A DNA stretch of 64,000 bases from assembly GCF_039908635.1 (NCBI RefSeq), contig NZ_CP150918.1, forward strand, positions 2,046,001 through 2,110,000, read 5' to 3'. Below are positions 10,045 through 18,892 of this stretch, piece by piece. Each line of letters opens with the position of its first letter. Positions within the stretch are counted from its first letter, which is position 1. The notes beneath the pieces are model-generated. The model made no database searches, was not told where the DNA came from, and saw only the letters and a list, made by a program, of their open reading frames with translations. The position numbers and the translations under genes were made by a program. This DNA comes from Pseudomonas purpurea (lineage in GTDB: Bacteria > Pseudomonadota > Gammaproteobacteria > Pseudomonadales > Pseudomonadaceae).

Positions 10045-10378
10045 TTGCACCTTGGGCCTTAAGTGAGTGTCCTGTGCCACAAAAGCGTACCTTTTTTGGC
10101 GGCGCCTGTTGTCGCCATACTACGTTGCCGCTCCTCGCCATAGCCAGCGATGACTTGTCGCGGCGCCTTGTCTGGCAACAACCGTCACTCGTCAAAAAGG
10201 CAGGCATTTGCGACACAGGACACTTGTGACGATTCTTGGATATGATAGGCGCGATTTGCCGGCCTGGAACGGCCCGCATTCTCACTTATTTTCCAGGTCC
10301 AGGCCATAACGCTGGCAAATGCTCCCCTGAGCCGCCGGTGCCCTGAGCTTTTCCAACACAGTTAGTGGAGAGATCACC
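10045..10378. other. Divergent ppsR-ppsA intergenic region (334 bp)
   Basis: No coding sequence is supported here. It must contain both promoters. A TATGAT hexamer at about 10240 on the plus strand is the best -10 candidate for ppsA, but no convincing -35 is at standard spacing. A purine-rich GTGGAGAGA just before 10379 is the ppsA ribosome binding site. Confidence 0.5.
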
Positions 10379-12755
10379 TTGGTAGAGTACGTAGTTTCCC
10401 TCGATAAGCTCGGCGTTCATGATGTAGAGCATGTGGGGGGCAAGAACGCATCCCTGGGCGAGATGATCAGTAACCTTGCGGGCGCCGGTGTATCGGTCCC
10501 GGGTGGCTTCGCCACGACGGCTCAGGCTTATCGTGATTTTCTCGAATTAAGCGGTCTGAACGACCAGATCCACGCAGCCCTCGATGCGCTGGACGTCGAT
10601 GACGTGAACGCCCTGGCGAAAACCGGTGCGCAAATCCGTCAGTGGATCATGGAAGCCGAGTTCCCGGAGAAGCTCAACGCCGAAATCCGCACTGCGTTCG
10701 CCGCGCTGTCGGCCGGTAACCCTGACATGGCCGTGGCCGTGCGTTCCTCGGCCACCGCCGAAGACCTGCCGGACGCCTCGTTCGCCGGTCAGCAGGAAAC
10801 CTTCCTGAACATCCGTGGCGTCGAAAACGTCATCCGCGCGGCCAAGGAAGTCTTCGCTTCCCTGTTCAACGACCGTGCCATTTCCTACCGCGTGCACCAG
10901 GGCTTCGACCACAAACTGGTCGCCTTGTCTGCCGGCGTGCAGCGCATGGTGCGCTCGGAAACCGGTACCGCCGGTGTGATGTTCACCCTGGACACCGAGT
11001 CGGGTTTCCGTGACGTAGTGTTCATCACCGGCGCCTACGGCCTGGGCGAAACCGTCGTACAAGGCGCGGTGAACCCGGATGAGTTCTATGTCCACAAAGG
11101 CACGCTGGCAGCGGGTCGCCCGGCGATCCTGCGCCGCAACCTGGGCAGCAAAGCCATCAAGATGATTTACGGCGACGAAGCCAAGGCCGGTCGCTCGGTC
11201 AAGACTGTCGACGTCGACAAGGCCGAGCGCGCGCGTTTCTGCCTGTCCGACGCCGAAGTCAGCGAACTGGCCAAGCAGGCGATGATCATCGAGCAGCACT
11301 ACAAGTGCCCGATGGACATCGAATGGGCCAAGGACGGCGACGACGGCAAGCTGTACATCGTGCAGGCTCGTCCTGAAACCGTGAAGAGCCGCACCCAGGG
11401 CCAACGTCATGGAACGTTACCTGCTGAAAGAAACCGGCACTGTGCTGGTAGAAGGCCGCGCCATCGGCCAGCGCATCGGCGCCGGTAAAGTTCGCATCAT
11501 CAAAGACGTTTCCGAGATGGACAAAGTCCAGCCGGGCGACGTGCTGGTGTCCGACATGACCGACCCGGACTGGGAACCGGTCATGAAACGCGCCAGCGCC
11601 ATCGTCACCAACCGAGGCGGCCGTACCTGCCACGCGGCGATCATCGCCCGTGAGCTGGGGATTCCGGCGGTAGTTGGTTGCGGTAACGCTACCCAACTGT
11701 TGAAGGACGGCCAGGGTGTGACCGTTTCCTGTGCTGAAGGCGACACCGGTTTCATCTTCGAAGGCGAGTTGGGCTTCGACGTGAAGAAAAACTCCGTCGA
11801 CGCCATGCCGGAACTGCCGTTCAAAATCATGATGAACGTCGGCAACCCGGATCGTGCCTTCGACTTCGCGCAGTTGCCGAACGCCGGTGTGGGCCTGGCC
11901 CGTCTGGAGTTCATCATCAACCGCATGATCGGCGTGCACCCTAAAGCGCTGCTGAACTACGACGGCCTGCCGACGGAAATCAAGGACAGCGTCGACAAGC
12001 GCATCGCCGGTTACAACGACCCGGTCGGCTTCTACGTCGAAAAACTGGTCGAGGGCATCAGCACCCTGGCCGCCGCGTTCTGGCCGAAAAAGGTCATCGT
12101 GCGCCTGTCGGACTTCAAGTCCAACGAATACGCCAACCTGATCGGCGGCAAGCTCTACGAGCCGGAAGAAGAAAACCCGATGCTGGGCTTCCGTGGTGCG
12201 TCGCGTTACATCAGCGAATCGTTCCGCGACTGCTTCGAACTCGAATGCCGTGCGCTCAAGCGCGTGCGCAACGAGATGGGCCTGACCAACGTTGAAATCA
12301 TGGTGCCGTTCGTCCGTACTTTGGGCGAAGCCAGCCAGGTGGTGGATCTGTTGGCCGAGAACGGCTTGAAGCGCGGCGAGAACGGTCTGCGTGTGATCAT
12401 GATGTGCGAACTGCCTTCCAATGCGATCCTGGCCGAAGAGTTCCTGGAGTTCTTCGACGGTTTCTCCATCGGTTCCAACGACCTGACCCAGCTGACCCTG
12501 GGCCTGGACCGTGACTCCGGGATCATCGCGCACCTGTTCGATGAGCGTAATCCGGCGGTCAAGAAGCTGCTGGCCAACGCGATTCAGGCCTGTAACAAGG
12601 CTGGCAAATACATCGGTATTTGCGGTCAGGGCCCTTCGGATCACCCGGACCTGGCCAAGTGGCTGATGGAGCAGGGCATCGAAAGCGTGTCCCTGAACCC
12701 TGATTCCGTGCTGGAAACCTGGTTCTTCCTGGCAGAGGGTCAGGCTGCGGTCTGA
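10379..12755 (+). pseudogene. ppsA: Phosphoenolpyruvate synthase, interrupted by a +1 frameshift
   Basis: The gene makes PEP from pyruvate and ATP (gluconeogenesis). Reading starts at TTG 10379 ([18 protein letters not shown]) with GTGGAGAGA upstream. The N-terminal ATP-binding domain is open to about residue 340, ending in [16 protein letters not shown]. At 11398-11400 a GGG stands where GG would continue the family sequence ([15 protein letters not shown]). The downstream frame then carries the rest: the phosphohistidine block [15 protein letters not shown], the PEP/pyruvate barrel with [16 protein letters not shown], and the C-terminal [12 protein letters not shown]. Removing one G restores 791 codons, the usual length. 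As written, neither fragment (369 and 448 aa) would be a complete enzyme. The insertion may be a sequencing error. Confidence 0.93.
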
Positions 12756-12915
12756 TCGGTGAAGCAAGCTCCGGTCGGCTACACTGCTGGCCGGGGCTTT
12801 AAGATTCCGTGTTCCAGGCAGGTAAAGACGTCGTCATTTGCACGGTCATTACCAGCATGGGGCACACACTGGGCGAGCTCCTCTGGAAGCCGCCCTTTTT
12901 TTGTGCAAGAGCATT

Positions 12916-13905
12916 ATGCAAAGCAGCAGCAATCTATTTCCTGTGGCCTTGATCAGCGCCGAGCGTCGCGGCGATCTGAGCGAGGACGTCTATCGCTTGA
13001 AACCGGGCAATAGCCCCGACAGCAGCGTCGAACTGGCGGTGACGCGCCTGGGCATGGCTGATGCGCCAGAGTCCCGTGGCGTCCCGGTGATCCTGCTTCA
13101 TGGCAGTTTTTCCAATCGGCGTTTCTGGTTTTCGCCCAAAGGCCTGGGCCTTGGGGCTTACCTGGCGCGTGCCGGCTATGACGTGTGGATCCCGGAAATG
13201 CGCGGTCACGGCCTGTCCCGGCGCAACCAGAACTACCGCAAAAACCGCGTCGCCGACTATGCCCGCTATGACCTTCCGGCCATCGCTGCGTTTGTGCGCG
13301 AGCAAAGCGACCAGGTGCCGCATTGGCTGGGCCATTCCCTGGGCGGCATCACCTTGGCGGCCGCATTGGGCGGGCAATACCTGGGCGAGCCAGCGGTCGC
13401 GTCGGCGGCGTTTTTCGGCACTCAGGTCAGTCGTACTTACTGGCCGCTGAAAATTCCACCGGTGGAATGGAGCGGGCGCTTCATTCTCAAGCGGTTCGCT
13501 CAACTGTCGGGCTCGCGCCTCAAGCGTGGCCCGGAGGACGAGCCAATTGGCCTGGCCCTGGAAAGCATGCGCTGGTATGGCCTGTTCGGGCGCTTCGGTG
13601 ATGCCGACAAAGACTGGTGGGCCGGGTTGGCCGACGTACAGGTGCCGGTGTTGGCGGTCAGCGCCTCCGGCGATCATCAGGACCCGACCTGGGCCTGTCA
13701 GAAACTGTTTGATCACATCGGCTCCGAGCACAAACAGTTCGTCTGTCTGGGGCGCGAACAGGGTTTCAGCGACCATTTCGGTCATGTGGAAATGCTGATC
13801 AGCAAAGCCGCTCAGGCTGAAGTCTGGCCAATGGTGGAGCGTTGGTTGAAGGATCAGCAAGCACCGTTGCTGGGCGAGAAACCGAAAATCGCGGCGGCTG
13901 GTTGA
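12916..13905 (+). CDS. estX: Alpha/beta-fold hydrolase (EstX-like esterase)
   Basis: A 329-residue alpha/beta hydrolase. It has the oxyanion block VILLHGSFSNRRFW, the nucleophile elbow WLGHSLGGITLA (Ser near residue 140), and DHFGHVEML near the C-terminus for the catalytic His. The frame is open back to 12838, but ATG 12916 (MQSSSNLFPVALISAERRGD) suits family length. The position between ppsA and rraA/cmaX is the same as in P. aeruginosa, where this gene is called estX. The substrate is unknown. No signal peptide is seen, so it is probably cytoplasmic. Confidence 0.85.
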   Translation: MQSSSNLFPVALISAERRGDLSEDVYRLKPGNSPDSSVELAVTRLGMADAPESRGVPVILLHGSFSNRRFWFSPKGLGLGAYLARAGYDVWIPEMRGHGLSRRNQNYRKNRVADYARYDLPAIAAFVREQSDQVPHWLGHSLGGITLAAALGGQYLGEPAVASAAFFGTQVSRTYWPLKIPPVEWSGRFILKRFAQLSGSRLKRGPEDEPIGLALESMRWYGLFGRFGDADKDWWAGLADVQVPVLAVSASGDHQDPTWACQKLFDHIGSEHKQFVCLGREQGFSDHFGHVEMLISKAAQAEVWPMVERWLKDQQAPLLGEKPKIAAAG

Positions 13906-14004
13906 GGCGTGCGCGCCCACAAGAATATTTCGTTCTCAACGGCTTGCGGATAAGATATGACGAATTACGTTGCGCTGGTCACTTTGGGTTGCTGAGTCAG
14001 CATT

Positions 14005-14304
14005 ATGTTCGTGCCGTTAGAGCGCTTGATCAATCTGGAGGAAGGTTACCGACAGACTTTTCAGGTCGGTGGGCGTAGCGTGCTGTTGTTGGTGCTGGAT
14101 AATCAGCCGTTGCTGATCGAGGACCGTTGTCCTCATCAGGGCGCGCCCTTGTCCAGAGGCACACTGACAAACGGTATTTTGCGTTGTCAGCGTCACGGCA
14201 TCGAGTTTCAGCTACCGGGCGGCCAGTCCTTGCAACCGTCCTGCCCGGGCTTGAACCTGCTGAAACCGGCCTATGAGGGTGACCGCATCGGTGTCGACAT
14301 CTAG
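14005..14304 (+). CDS. Small stand-alone Rieske [2Fe-2S] protein
   Basis: A 99-residue protein consisting only of a Rieske domain. The ligand pattern C-x-H (DRCPHQGAP) and C-x2-H (LRCQRHGIEF), 16 residues apart, is complete. It resembles NirD and the ferredoxin subunits of ring-hydroxylating systems, yet no oxygenase or reductase is adjacent. It sits 99 bp after estX and about 100 bp before rraA on the same strand. Its partner is unknown; electron transfer or a regulatory Fe-S role are both possible. Confidence 0.82.
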   Translation: MFVPLERLINLEEGYRQTFQVGGRSVLLLVLDNQPLLIEDRCPHQGAPLSRGTLTNGILRCQRHGIEFQLPGGQSLQPSCPGLNLLKPAYEGDRIGVDI

Positions 14305-14406
14305 GGCCGGTGGTTAAACCGCAGTGTGCTGGGCTCGTTTCATCAAAGTGGCTTTGACGACTGTCACCTTTCTCAATCGTGTGCTTTCCCTTACAGGAGT
14401 TTCTCG

Positions 14407-14899
14407 ATGAACCATTACCTCACTCCCGATCTGTGCGACGCCTACCCGGAACTGGTGCAAGTGCTGGAGCCGATGTTCAGCAACTTCGGTGGCCGTGATT
14501 CCTTTGGCGGCGAAATCGTCACGATCAAGTGCTTCGAAGACAATTCGGTGGTCAAGGAACAGGTAGAACTCAAAGGGAATGGCAAGGTGTTGGTGGTCGA
14601 TGGCGGCGGCTCGCTGCGTTGTGCGCTGCTGGGTGACATGCTGGCCGAGAAAGCTGTGAAAAACGGGTGGGAAGGGCTGGTGGTCTACGGCTGCATCCGC
14701 GACGTCGATATCATTGCCCAGACTGATCTGGGGGTGCAGGCCCCTGGCCAGCCATCCCAAGAAGTCCACCCGGCGAGGTATCGGTGAGCTGAATATTGCA
14801 GTGACCTTTGCTGGCGTGACTTTCCGTCCGGGTGAATATATCTATGCCGACAACAACGGCGTGATCATTTCGCCAAGCCCGCTGAAAATGCCTGAATAA
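14407..14899 (+). pseudogene. rraA: RraA-type protein (regulator of RNase E activity A), interrupted by a +1 frameshift
   Basis: The RraA fold protein binds RNase E and inhibits it; some homologues are HMG/CHA aldolases instead. The N-terminal part ([20 protein letters not shown] through [18 protein letters not shown]) is in one frame. The rest ([18 protein letters not shown] to the end, SPSPLKMPE) is in the next frame. The switch is at the CCCC run 14741-14744, where CCC would keep the family frame. Correcting it gives 163 residues, the normal RraA length. The uncorrected product would lose about 50 C-terminal residues. Start ATG 14407 follows ACAGGAG. Confidence 0.9.
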
Positions 14900-14925
14900 A
14901 CAGTCGAGTCAACCAAGGGGTGAGG

Positions 14926-15921
14926 ATGTTCGAGGAAGAAAACGCGCAGTGGGGGCTGGTACATGCCCTGGTGCTGGATGGTGAAGGCGGTGCGCGTTCG
15001 ATTGCCCGGACTGAACTCGATGACCTGCAACTGCAAGCCCATGAAAGTCTTTGGCTGCATTGGGATCGAAGTCATCCGCAAACCCAGACCTGGCTGCGTC
15101 AATCCAGCGGTTTGAGTGAGTTCAACTGTGATCTCCTGCTCGAAGAGAATACCCGGCCGCGCCTTCTGGCGCTGCCGGGCTCCGAGCTGTTGCTGTTTTT
15201 GCGCGGAGTCAACCTCAACCCTGGTGCCGAACCCGAAGACATGGTGTCGGTGCGCATCTTCGGGTCCGCCCAGCGGGTCATTTCCCTGCGTTTGCGCCCT
15301 TTGCGGGCCACTGATGAACTGCTGGTGCAACTGGCCGAAGGGAAGGGGCCGAAAACCACCTCCGAGCTTGTCCTTTATATGGCTCAGTACCTCACCAATA
15401 AAGTGCAGGATCTGGTCAGCGACCTCTCTGAAGTGGTCGATGATGAAGAAGAAAAACTGGATACCGACGAACGGTATACTCCGGAACATGGCGCTATTTT
15501 GCAGATCCGTCGCAGGGCTGCCGGGCTCAAGCGGTTCCTTGCCCCGCAGCGAGATATTTTTGGTCAGCTGACACGGATCAAGCTGCCGTGGTTCGTCGAG
15601 GGTGACGGCGATTACTGGAACGAATTGAACAACAGCCTGACGCGCTATCTGGAAGAGCTTGAATTGACCCGAGAGCGCGTGGGGCTGGTGCTTGAGGCCG
15701 AAGACCGGCGTTTGAGCGTGCGCATGAATCGCACCATGTACCGCTTCGGGATTATCACCGGGATTTTTTTGCCGATGAGTTTTCTCACCGGTTTGCTGGG
15801 TATCAATGTCGGTGGAATTCCGTTTTCCGCCAACCCCTACGGCTTCCTGATTGCCTGCCTGATGATTGTGGCGGTGGCACTGGGGCAGTGGTGGTTGTAC
15901 CGACGTTTGCGTTGGGTCTAG
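14926..15921 (+). CDS. cmaX: CorA/ZntB-like divalent cation transporter CmaX
   Basis: A 331-residue CorA-superfamily membrane protein. It has a long cytoplasmic N-terminal domain (residues 1-265) with a coiled-coil-prone stretch (LVSDLSEVVDDEEEKLDTDE), then two C-terminal transmembrane helices (about 272-295 and 305-325). The pore signature between them is GIN (LLGINVGGIP) rather than the GMN of CorA, as in ZntB-type members. ATG 14926 follows AAGGGGTGAGG; a GTG two codons upstream is possible. It is first in the row cmaX-crfX-cmpX-sigX-oprF. The name follows the P. aeruginosa/P. fluorescens locus; the ion is not known from sequence. Confidence 0.9.
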   Translation: MFEEENAQWGLVHALVLDGEGGARSIARTELDDLQLQAHESLWLHWDRSHPQTQTWLRQSSGLSEFNCDLLLEENTRPRLLALPGSELLLFLRGVNLNPGAEPEDMVSVRIFGSAQRVISLRLRPLRATDELLVQLAEGKGPKTTSELVLYMAQYLTNKVQDLVSDLSEVVDDEEEKLDTDERYTPEHGAILQIRRRAAGLKRFLAPQRDIFGQLTRIKLPWFVEGDGDYWNELNNSLTRYLEELELTRERVGLVLEAEDRRLSVRMNRTMYRFGIITGIFLPMSFLTGLLGINVGGIPFSANPYGFLIACLMIVAVALGQWWLYRRLRWV

Positions 15922-15984
15922 TGATGAGCCATGTGACCCGGAGAATTTTGATCGCGTCTTTCACAGACATCACGAGAGGTGCGT

Positions 15985-16230
15985 ATGCACGATCCGTTTG
16001 AACAGTCTTTGCGTGACATGCTGAAAGCCTCGCCGTCCACCCGGGACGACGATGCCTGCCTGGGTCGCGTGTTGAAAACCGCCAACCGCCAGGTCGGTGC
16101 CGGTGATCTGTTCAGCTTGCTGGGGCGCTGGCTGCCGGCGCTGATGATCGCCTTGAACAACGGTTCGGCCCACGTCTCGCCGGTTTCCCGTCTTAAACCT
16201 ACTGCTCGCACTGCTGATAAGGCTGATTGA
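15985..16230 (+). CDS. crfX: Small conserved protein CrfX
   Basis: An 81-residue protein, MHDPFEQSLRDMLKASPSTR..., with a moderately hydrophobic middle (LFSLLGRWLPALMIALNNG, residues about 42-60) and a basic C-terminal tail. No domain is recognised. Position and size match crfX of the sigX-oprF locus. ATG 15985 follows GAGAGG. It ends 2 bp before the cmpX start, which suggests translational coupling. The function is not established. Confidence 0.85.
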   Translation: MHDPFEQSLRDMLKASPSTRDDDACLGRVLKTANRQVGAGDLFSLLGRWLPALMIALNNGSAHVSPVSRLKPTARTADKAD

Positions 16231-16232
16231 AT

Positions 16233-17057
16233 ATGGAACTTGATCTCTGGACTCAGAGCCTCGTCACTGCGATGACCGCGTTGTGGACCAAGGTAGCGAA
16301 CTTCATTCCGAACCTATTTGGCGCCCTGGTGGTGCTGCTGTTGGGTTTTGTCGTGGCCAAGCTGCTCGACACCTTGCTCTCCAAACTGCTGGCCAAGCTG
16401 GGGCTGGATCGCCTGATGGGCGGTACCGGTCTGACCAAACTGCTCTCGCGTGCAGGCTTGCAAGTGCCGATCTCGACCCTGATCGGCAAGATCGTCTATT
16501 GGTTCGTTCTGCTTATTTTTCTGGTTTCTGCTGCTGAATCCCTTGGCTTGGAGCGGGTTTCGGCTACGCTCGATATGCTAGCGTTGTATTTGCCGAAGGT
16601 CTTCGGTGCCGCGCTGGTGTTGTTGGTCGGGGTTTTGCTGGCGCAACTGGCCAATGGGCTGGTGCGCGGCGCGGCTGAAGGTGTAGGGCTTGACTACGCT
16701 GCTGGCCTGGGCCGTATTGCCCAGGGCCTGGTGATCATCATCAGTATTTCGGTGGCGATCAGTCAGCTGGAAGTCAAAACCGACCTGCTGAACCATGTAA
16801 TTGTCATCGTTTTGATTACCGTTGGTCTGGCTGTTGCCTTGGCCATGGGGTTGGGAAGCCGGGAAATTGCCGGTCAGATTCTTGCTGGAATCTATGTGCG
16901 TGAGTTGTATCAGGTTGGGCAACAAGTGCGTGTTGGTGAGGTCGAAGGCCAGATCGAAGAGATCGGCACGGTTAAAACTACATTGCTGACCGACGAGGGT
17001 GAGCTAGTCTCACTCTCCAATCGGATCCTCCTGGAACAGCATGTAAGTAGCCGCTAA
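16233..17057 (+). CDS. cmpX: MscS-like small mechanosensitive channel protein CmpX
   Basis: A 274-residue inner-membrane protein. Four to five hydrophobic segments occupy residues about 15-205 (FGALVVLLLGFVVAKLLDTL, IVYWFVLLIFLVSAAES, FGAALVLLVGVLLAQL, VIVIVLITVGLAVALAMGLG). These are followed by a short MscS-type beta domain (VREVLYQ-like VRELYQVGQQVRVGEVEGQIEEIG). It is shorter than full MscS because the C-terminal cage is reduced. It lies directly upstream of sigX. Work in Pseudomonas has linked CmpX to SigX activity and envelope stress; the sequence itself shows only the channel-like topology and synteny. Confidence 0.9.
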   Translation: MELDLWTQSLVTAMTALWTKVANFIPNLFGALVVLLLGFVVAKLLDTLLSKLLAKLGLDRLMGGTGLTKLLSRAGLQVPISTLIGKIVYWFVLLIFLVSAAESLGLERVSATLDMLALYLPKVFGAALVLLVGVLLAQLANGLVRGAAEGVGLDYAAGLGRIAQGLVIIISISVAISQLEVKTDLLNHVIVIVLITVGLAVALAMGLGSREIAGQILAGIYVRELYQVGQQVRVGEVEGQIEEIGTVKTTLLTDEGELVSLSNRILLEQHVSSR

Positions 17058-17080
17058 CCCGGCAAACCCTGCTAATGTAT

Positions 17081-17122
17081 GCCGCCGCAAAATGTCCGAG
17101 AACACGGGCTGCGGCGGACATT
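17081..17122 (+). promoter_or_regulatory. Two mutually exclusive stems before sigX
   Basis: AATGTCCG (17091-17098) can pair with CGGACATT (17115-17122). CCGCCGC (17082-17088) can pair with GCGGCGG (17111-17117). The right-hand arms overlap at 17115-17117, so both stems cannot form at once. It lies 26 bp before the sigX start, in the cmpX-sigX gap. It could be a leader switch, a terminator-like 3' end of cmpX, or chance in GC-rich DNA. Confidence 0.35.
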
Positions 17123-17147
17123 GACCTGACTGTCGGCCCGACTTGTT

Positions 17148-17738
17148 TTGAATAAAGCCCAATCGCTATCCATGCGCTACGACCCCCGCGAGCTCTCTGA
17201 TGAGGAGTTGGTCGCGCGCTCGCACACGGAGCTGTTTCACGTCACGCGCGCCTATGAAGAATTGATGCGGCGTTACCAGAGGACCTTATTTAACGTGTGT
17301 GCACGTTATTTGGGGAACGATCGTGACGCAGATGATGTCTGTCAGGAAGTGATGTTGAAGGTGCTCTATGGTCTGAAGAACTTCGAGGGGAAATCGAAGT
17401 TCAAGACATGGCTATATAGCATCACGTACAACGAGTGCATCACACAGTATCGGAAGGAACGGCGTAAGCGTCGCTTGATGGACGCATTGAGTCTGGACCC
17501 CCTCGAGGAAGCGTCTGAAGAGAAGACGCCAAAACCCGAGGAGAAGGGTGGACTTGATCGCTGGTTGGTGTATGTGAACCCGATTGACCGGGAAATTCTG
17601 GTGCTACGCTTTGTCGCAGAACTGGAATTTCAGGAGATCGCAGACATAATGCACATGGGTTTGAGTGCGACAAAAATGCGCTACAAGCGCGCTCTAGATA
17701 AATTGCGTGAGAAATTTGCAGGCATTGCTGAAACTTAG
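17148..17738 (+). CDS. sigX: ECF sigma factor SigX
   Basis: A 196-residue ECF sigma factor. Region 2 (about residues 28-95) includes YLGNDRDADDVCQEVMLKVLYGL and FKTWLYSITYNECITQYRKERRKRR. A short acidic linker (EEASEEKTPKPEEKGG) precedes region 4 (about 130-190: PIDREILVLRFVAELEFQEIADIM then an HTH with LSATKMRYKRALDKL). Translation starts at TTG 17148, the conserved start of SigX (MNKAQSLSMRYDPRELSDEE). No anti-sigma gene is adjacent, as is typical for SigX. In Pseudomonas it drives oprF and fatty-acid/membrane genes in response to envelope change; oprF follows directly. Confidence 0.95.
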   Translation: MNKAQSLSMRYDPRELSDEELVARSHTELFHVTRAYEELMRRYQRTLFNVCARYLGNDRDADDVCQEVMLKVLYGLKNFEGKSKFKTWLYSITYNECITQYRKERRKRRLMDALSLDPLEEASEEKTPKPEEKGGLDRWLVYVNPIDREILVLRFVAELEFQEIADIMHMGLSATKMRYKRALDKLREKFAGIAET

Positions 17739-17764
17739 TTCGGCGCAAATATCTCTTACGTGTA

Positions 17765-17813
17765 GGCAAGTTCTGATAGACTTGCCGCCGAGTTGTCCCC
17801 CGGTTTGCGGGAC
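17765..17813 (+). promoter_or_regulatory. oprF leader stem-loops
   Basis: Two adjacent hairpins lie in the sigX-oprF gap: GGCAAGT / ACTTGCC (17765-17786) and GTCCC / GGGAC (17795-17813). The ribosome binding site GGGG and the oprF ATG follow within about 30 bp. The first could end the sigX transcript or protect the 5' end of the very abundant oprF mRNA. No T-tract is seen. Confidence 0.4.
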
Positions 17814-17845
17814 TGCTTCACAATCACCAGATGGGGATTTAACGG

Positions 17846-18817
17846 ATGAAACTGAAAAACACCTTGGGCTTGGCCATTGGTTCTCTTATTGCCGCTACTT
17901 CGTTCGGCGCACTGGCACAAGGCCAAGGCGCAGTTGAAGGCGAGCTGTTCTACAAGAAGCAGTACAACGACAGCGTTAATCACGTCGAAGACGGCTTCAA
18001 CCCTGGCGCCTCCATCGGTTACTTCTTGACCGACGACCTGTCGTTGAACGCTACTTACGACAAGACGAACCACACCCGTTCGAACGACGGCACTGGCAAC
18101 CAGAAAATCAAGGGCGACAACTTCGGCCTGAACGCTCAGTACCACTTTGGTACTGTGGGTGACGCTCTGCGTCCATACGTTTCCGGTGGCGTTGCTCACA
18201 AGAGCATGACCAACGTTGCTGCCACTGGCCACACTGGCCGTGACCAGTCGACCTTCCTGACTGCAGGCGCTGGCGTGAAGTACTACTTCACCGACAACCT
18301 GTTCGCCCGTGCTGGCGTTGAAGCTGACTACAAGCTCGACAACGGCAAGTGGGACTACGCTCCGACCGTAGGTCTGGGTGTTAACTTCGGTGGCGGCTCC
18401 AAGCCTGCTCCAGCTCCAGTAGCTCCAGCACCGGCTCCAGAGCCAGAGCCAGAAGCTCCAGTTGCTGAAGTGGTACGTGTTGAGCTGGACGTCAAGTTTG
18501 ACTTCGACAAAGCTGTTGTTAAGCCAAACAGCTACGGCGACGTGAAGAACCTGGCTGACTTCATGAAGCAGTACCCACAGACCACTACCGTTGTTGAAGG
18601 TCACACTGACTCCGTCGGTCCTGACGCTTACAACCAGAAGCTGTCCCAGCGTCGTGCTGACGCTGTGAAACAAGTTCTGGTCAAAGACGGCATCGAAGCT
18701 AACCGCGTTCGCTCGGTTGGTTACGGCGAATCCCGCCCAGTTGCTGACAACGCAACTGAAGCTGGCCGCGCTGTTAACCGTCGCGTAGAAGCGCAGGTTG
18801 AAGCTCAAGCTAAGTAA
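17846..18817 (+). CDS. oprF: Major outer-membrane porin/structural protein OprF
   Basis: A 323-residue OmpA-family protein. Signal peptide MKLKNTLGLAIGSLIAAT..., cleaved near AFGALA-Q (residue about 24), leads into an eight-strand barrel (about 25-180) ending GLGVNFGGG. A Pro/Ala/Glu-rich hinge (about 184-205) follows, then an OmpA peptidoglycan-binding domain (about 210-320: VEGHTDSVGPDAYNQKLSQRRADAV). There are no cysteines in the whole protein, unlike P. aeruginosa OprF, which carries cysteines in the linker region. Codon choice is strongly biased (GCT, GTT, CGT), as expected for one of the most abundant proteins. It is transcribed from sigX-dependent and other promoters in related species. 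Confidence 0.97.
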   Translation: MKLKNTLGLAIGSLIAATSFGALAQGQGAVEGELFYKKQYNDSVNHVEDGFNPGASIGYFLTDDLSLNATYDKTNHTRSNDGTGNQKIKGDNFGLNAQYHFGTVGDALRPYVSGGVAHKSMTNVAATGHTGRDQSTFLTAGAGVKYYFTDNLFARAGVEADYKLDNGKWDYAPTVGLGVNFGGGSKPAPAPVAPAPAPEPEPEAPVAEVVRVELDVKFDFDKAVVKPNSYGDVKNLADFMKQYPQTTTVVEGHTDSVGPDAYNQKLSQRRADAVKQVLVKDGIEANRVRSVGYGESRPVADNATEAGRAVNRRVEAQVEAQAK

Positions 18818-18834
18818 TTAGCTTCGCAGCTCAG

Positions 18835-18860
18835 AAAAGCCCGGCTTAGGCCGGGCTTTT
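18835..18860. terminator. Bidirectional terminator between oprF and cobA
   Basis: An inverted repeat with arms AAAAGCCCGGC and GCCGGGCTTTT and a 4-base loop, with A and T tracts on both sides, lies between convergent oprF and cobA. It is a classical intrinsic terminator in both directions. Confidence 0.9.
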
Positions 18861-18892
18861 CTTTGCCTGCGATTTAACGAAGCGAACCCGCC

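Noticed and set aside
11398..11400. Programmed ribosomal frameshift in ppsA
   Set aside because: The GGG shift point has no slippery heptamer or stimulatory structure that I can see, ppsA is not known to use recoding, and two other genes nearby show the same +1 homopolymer pattern.
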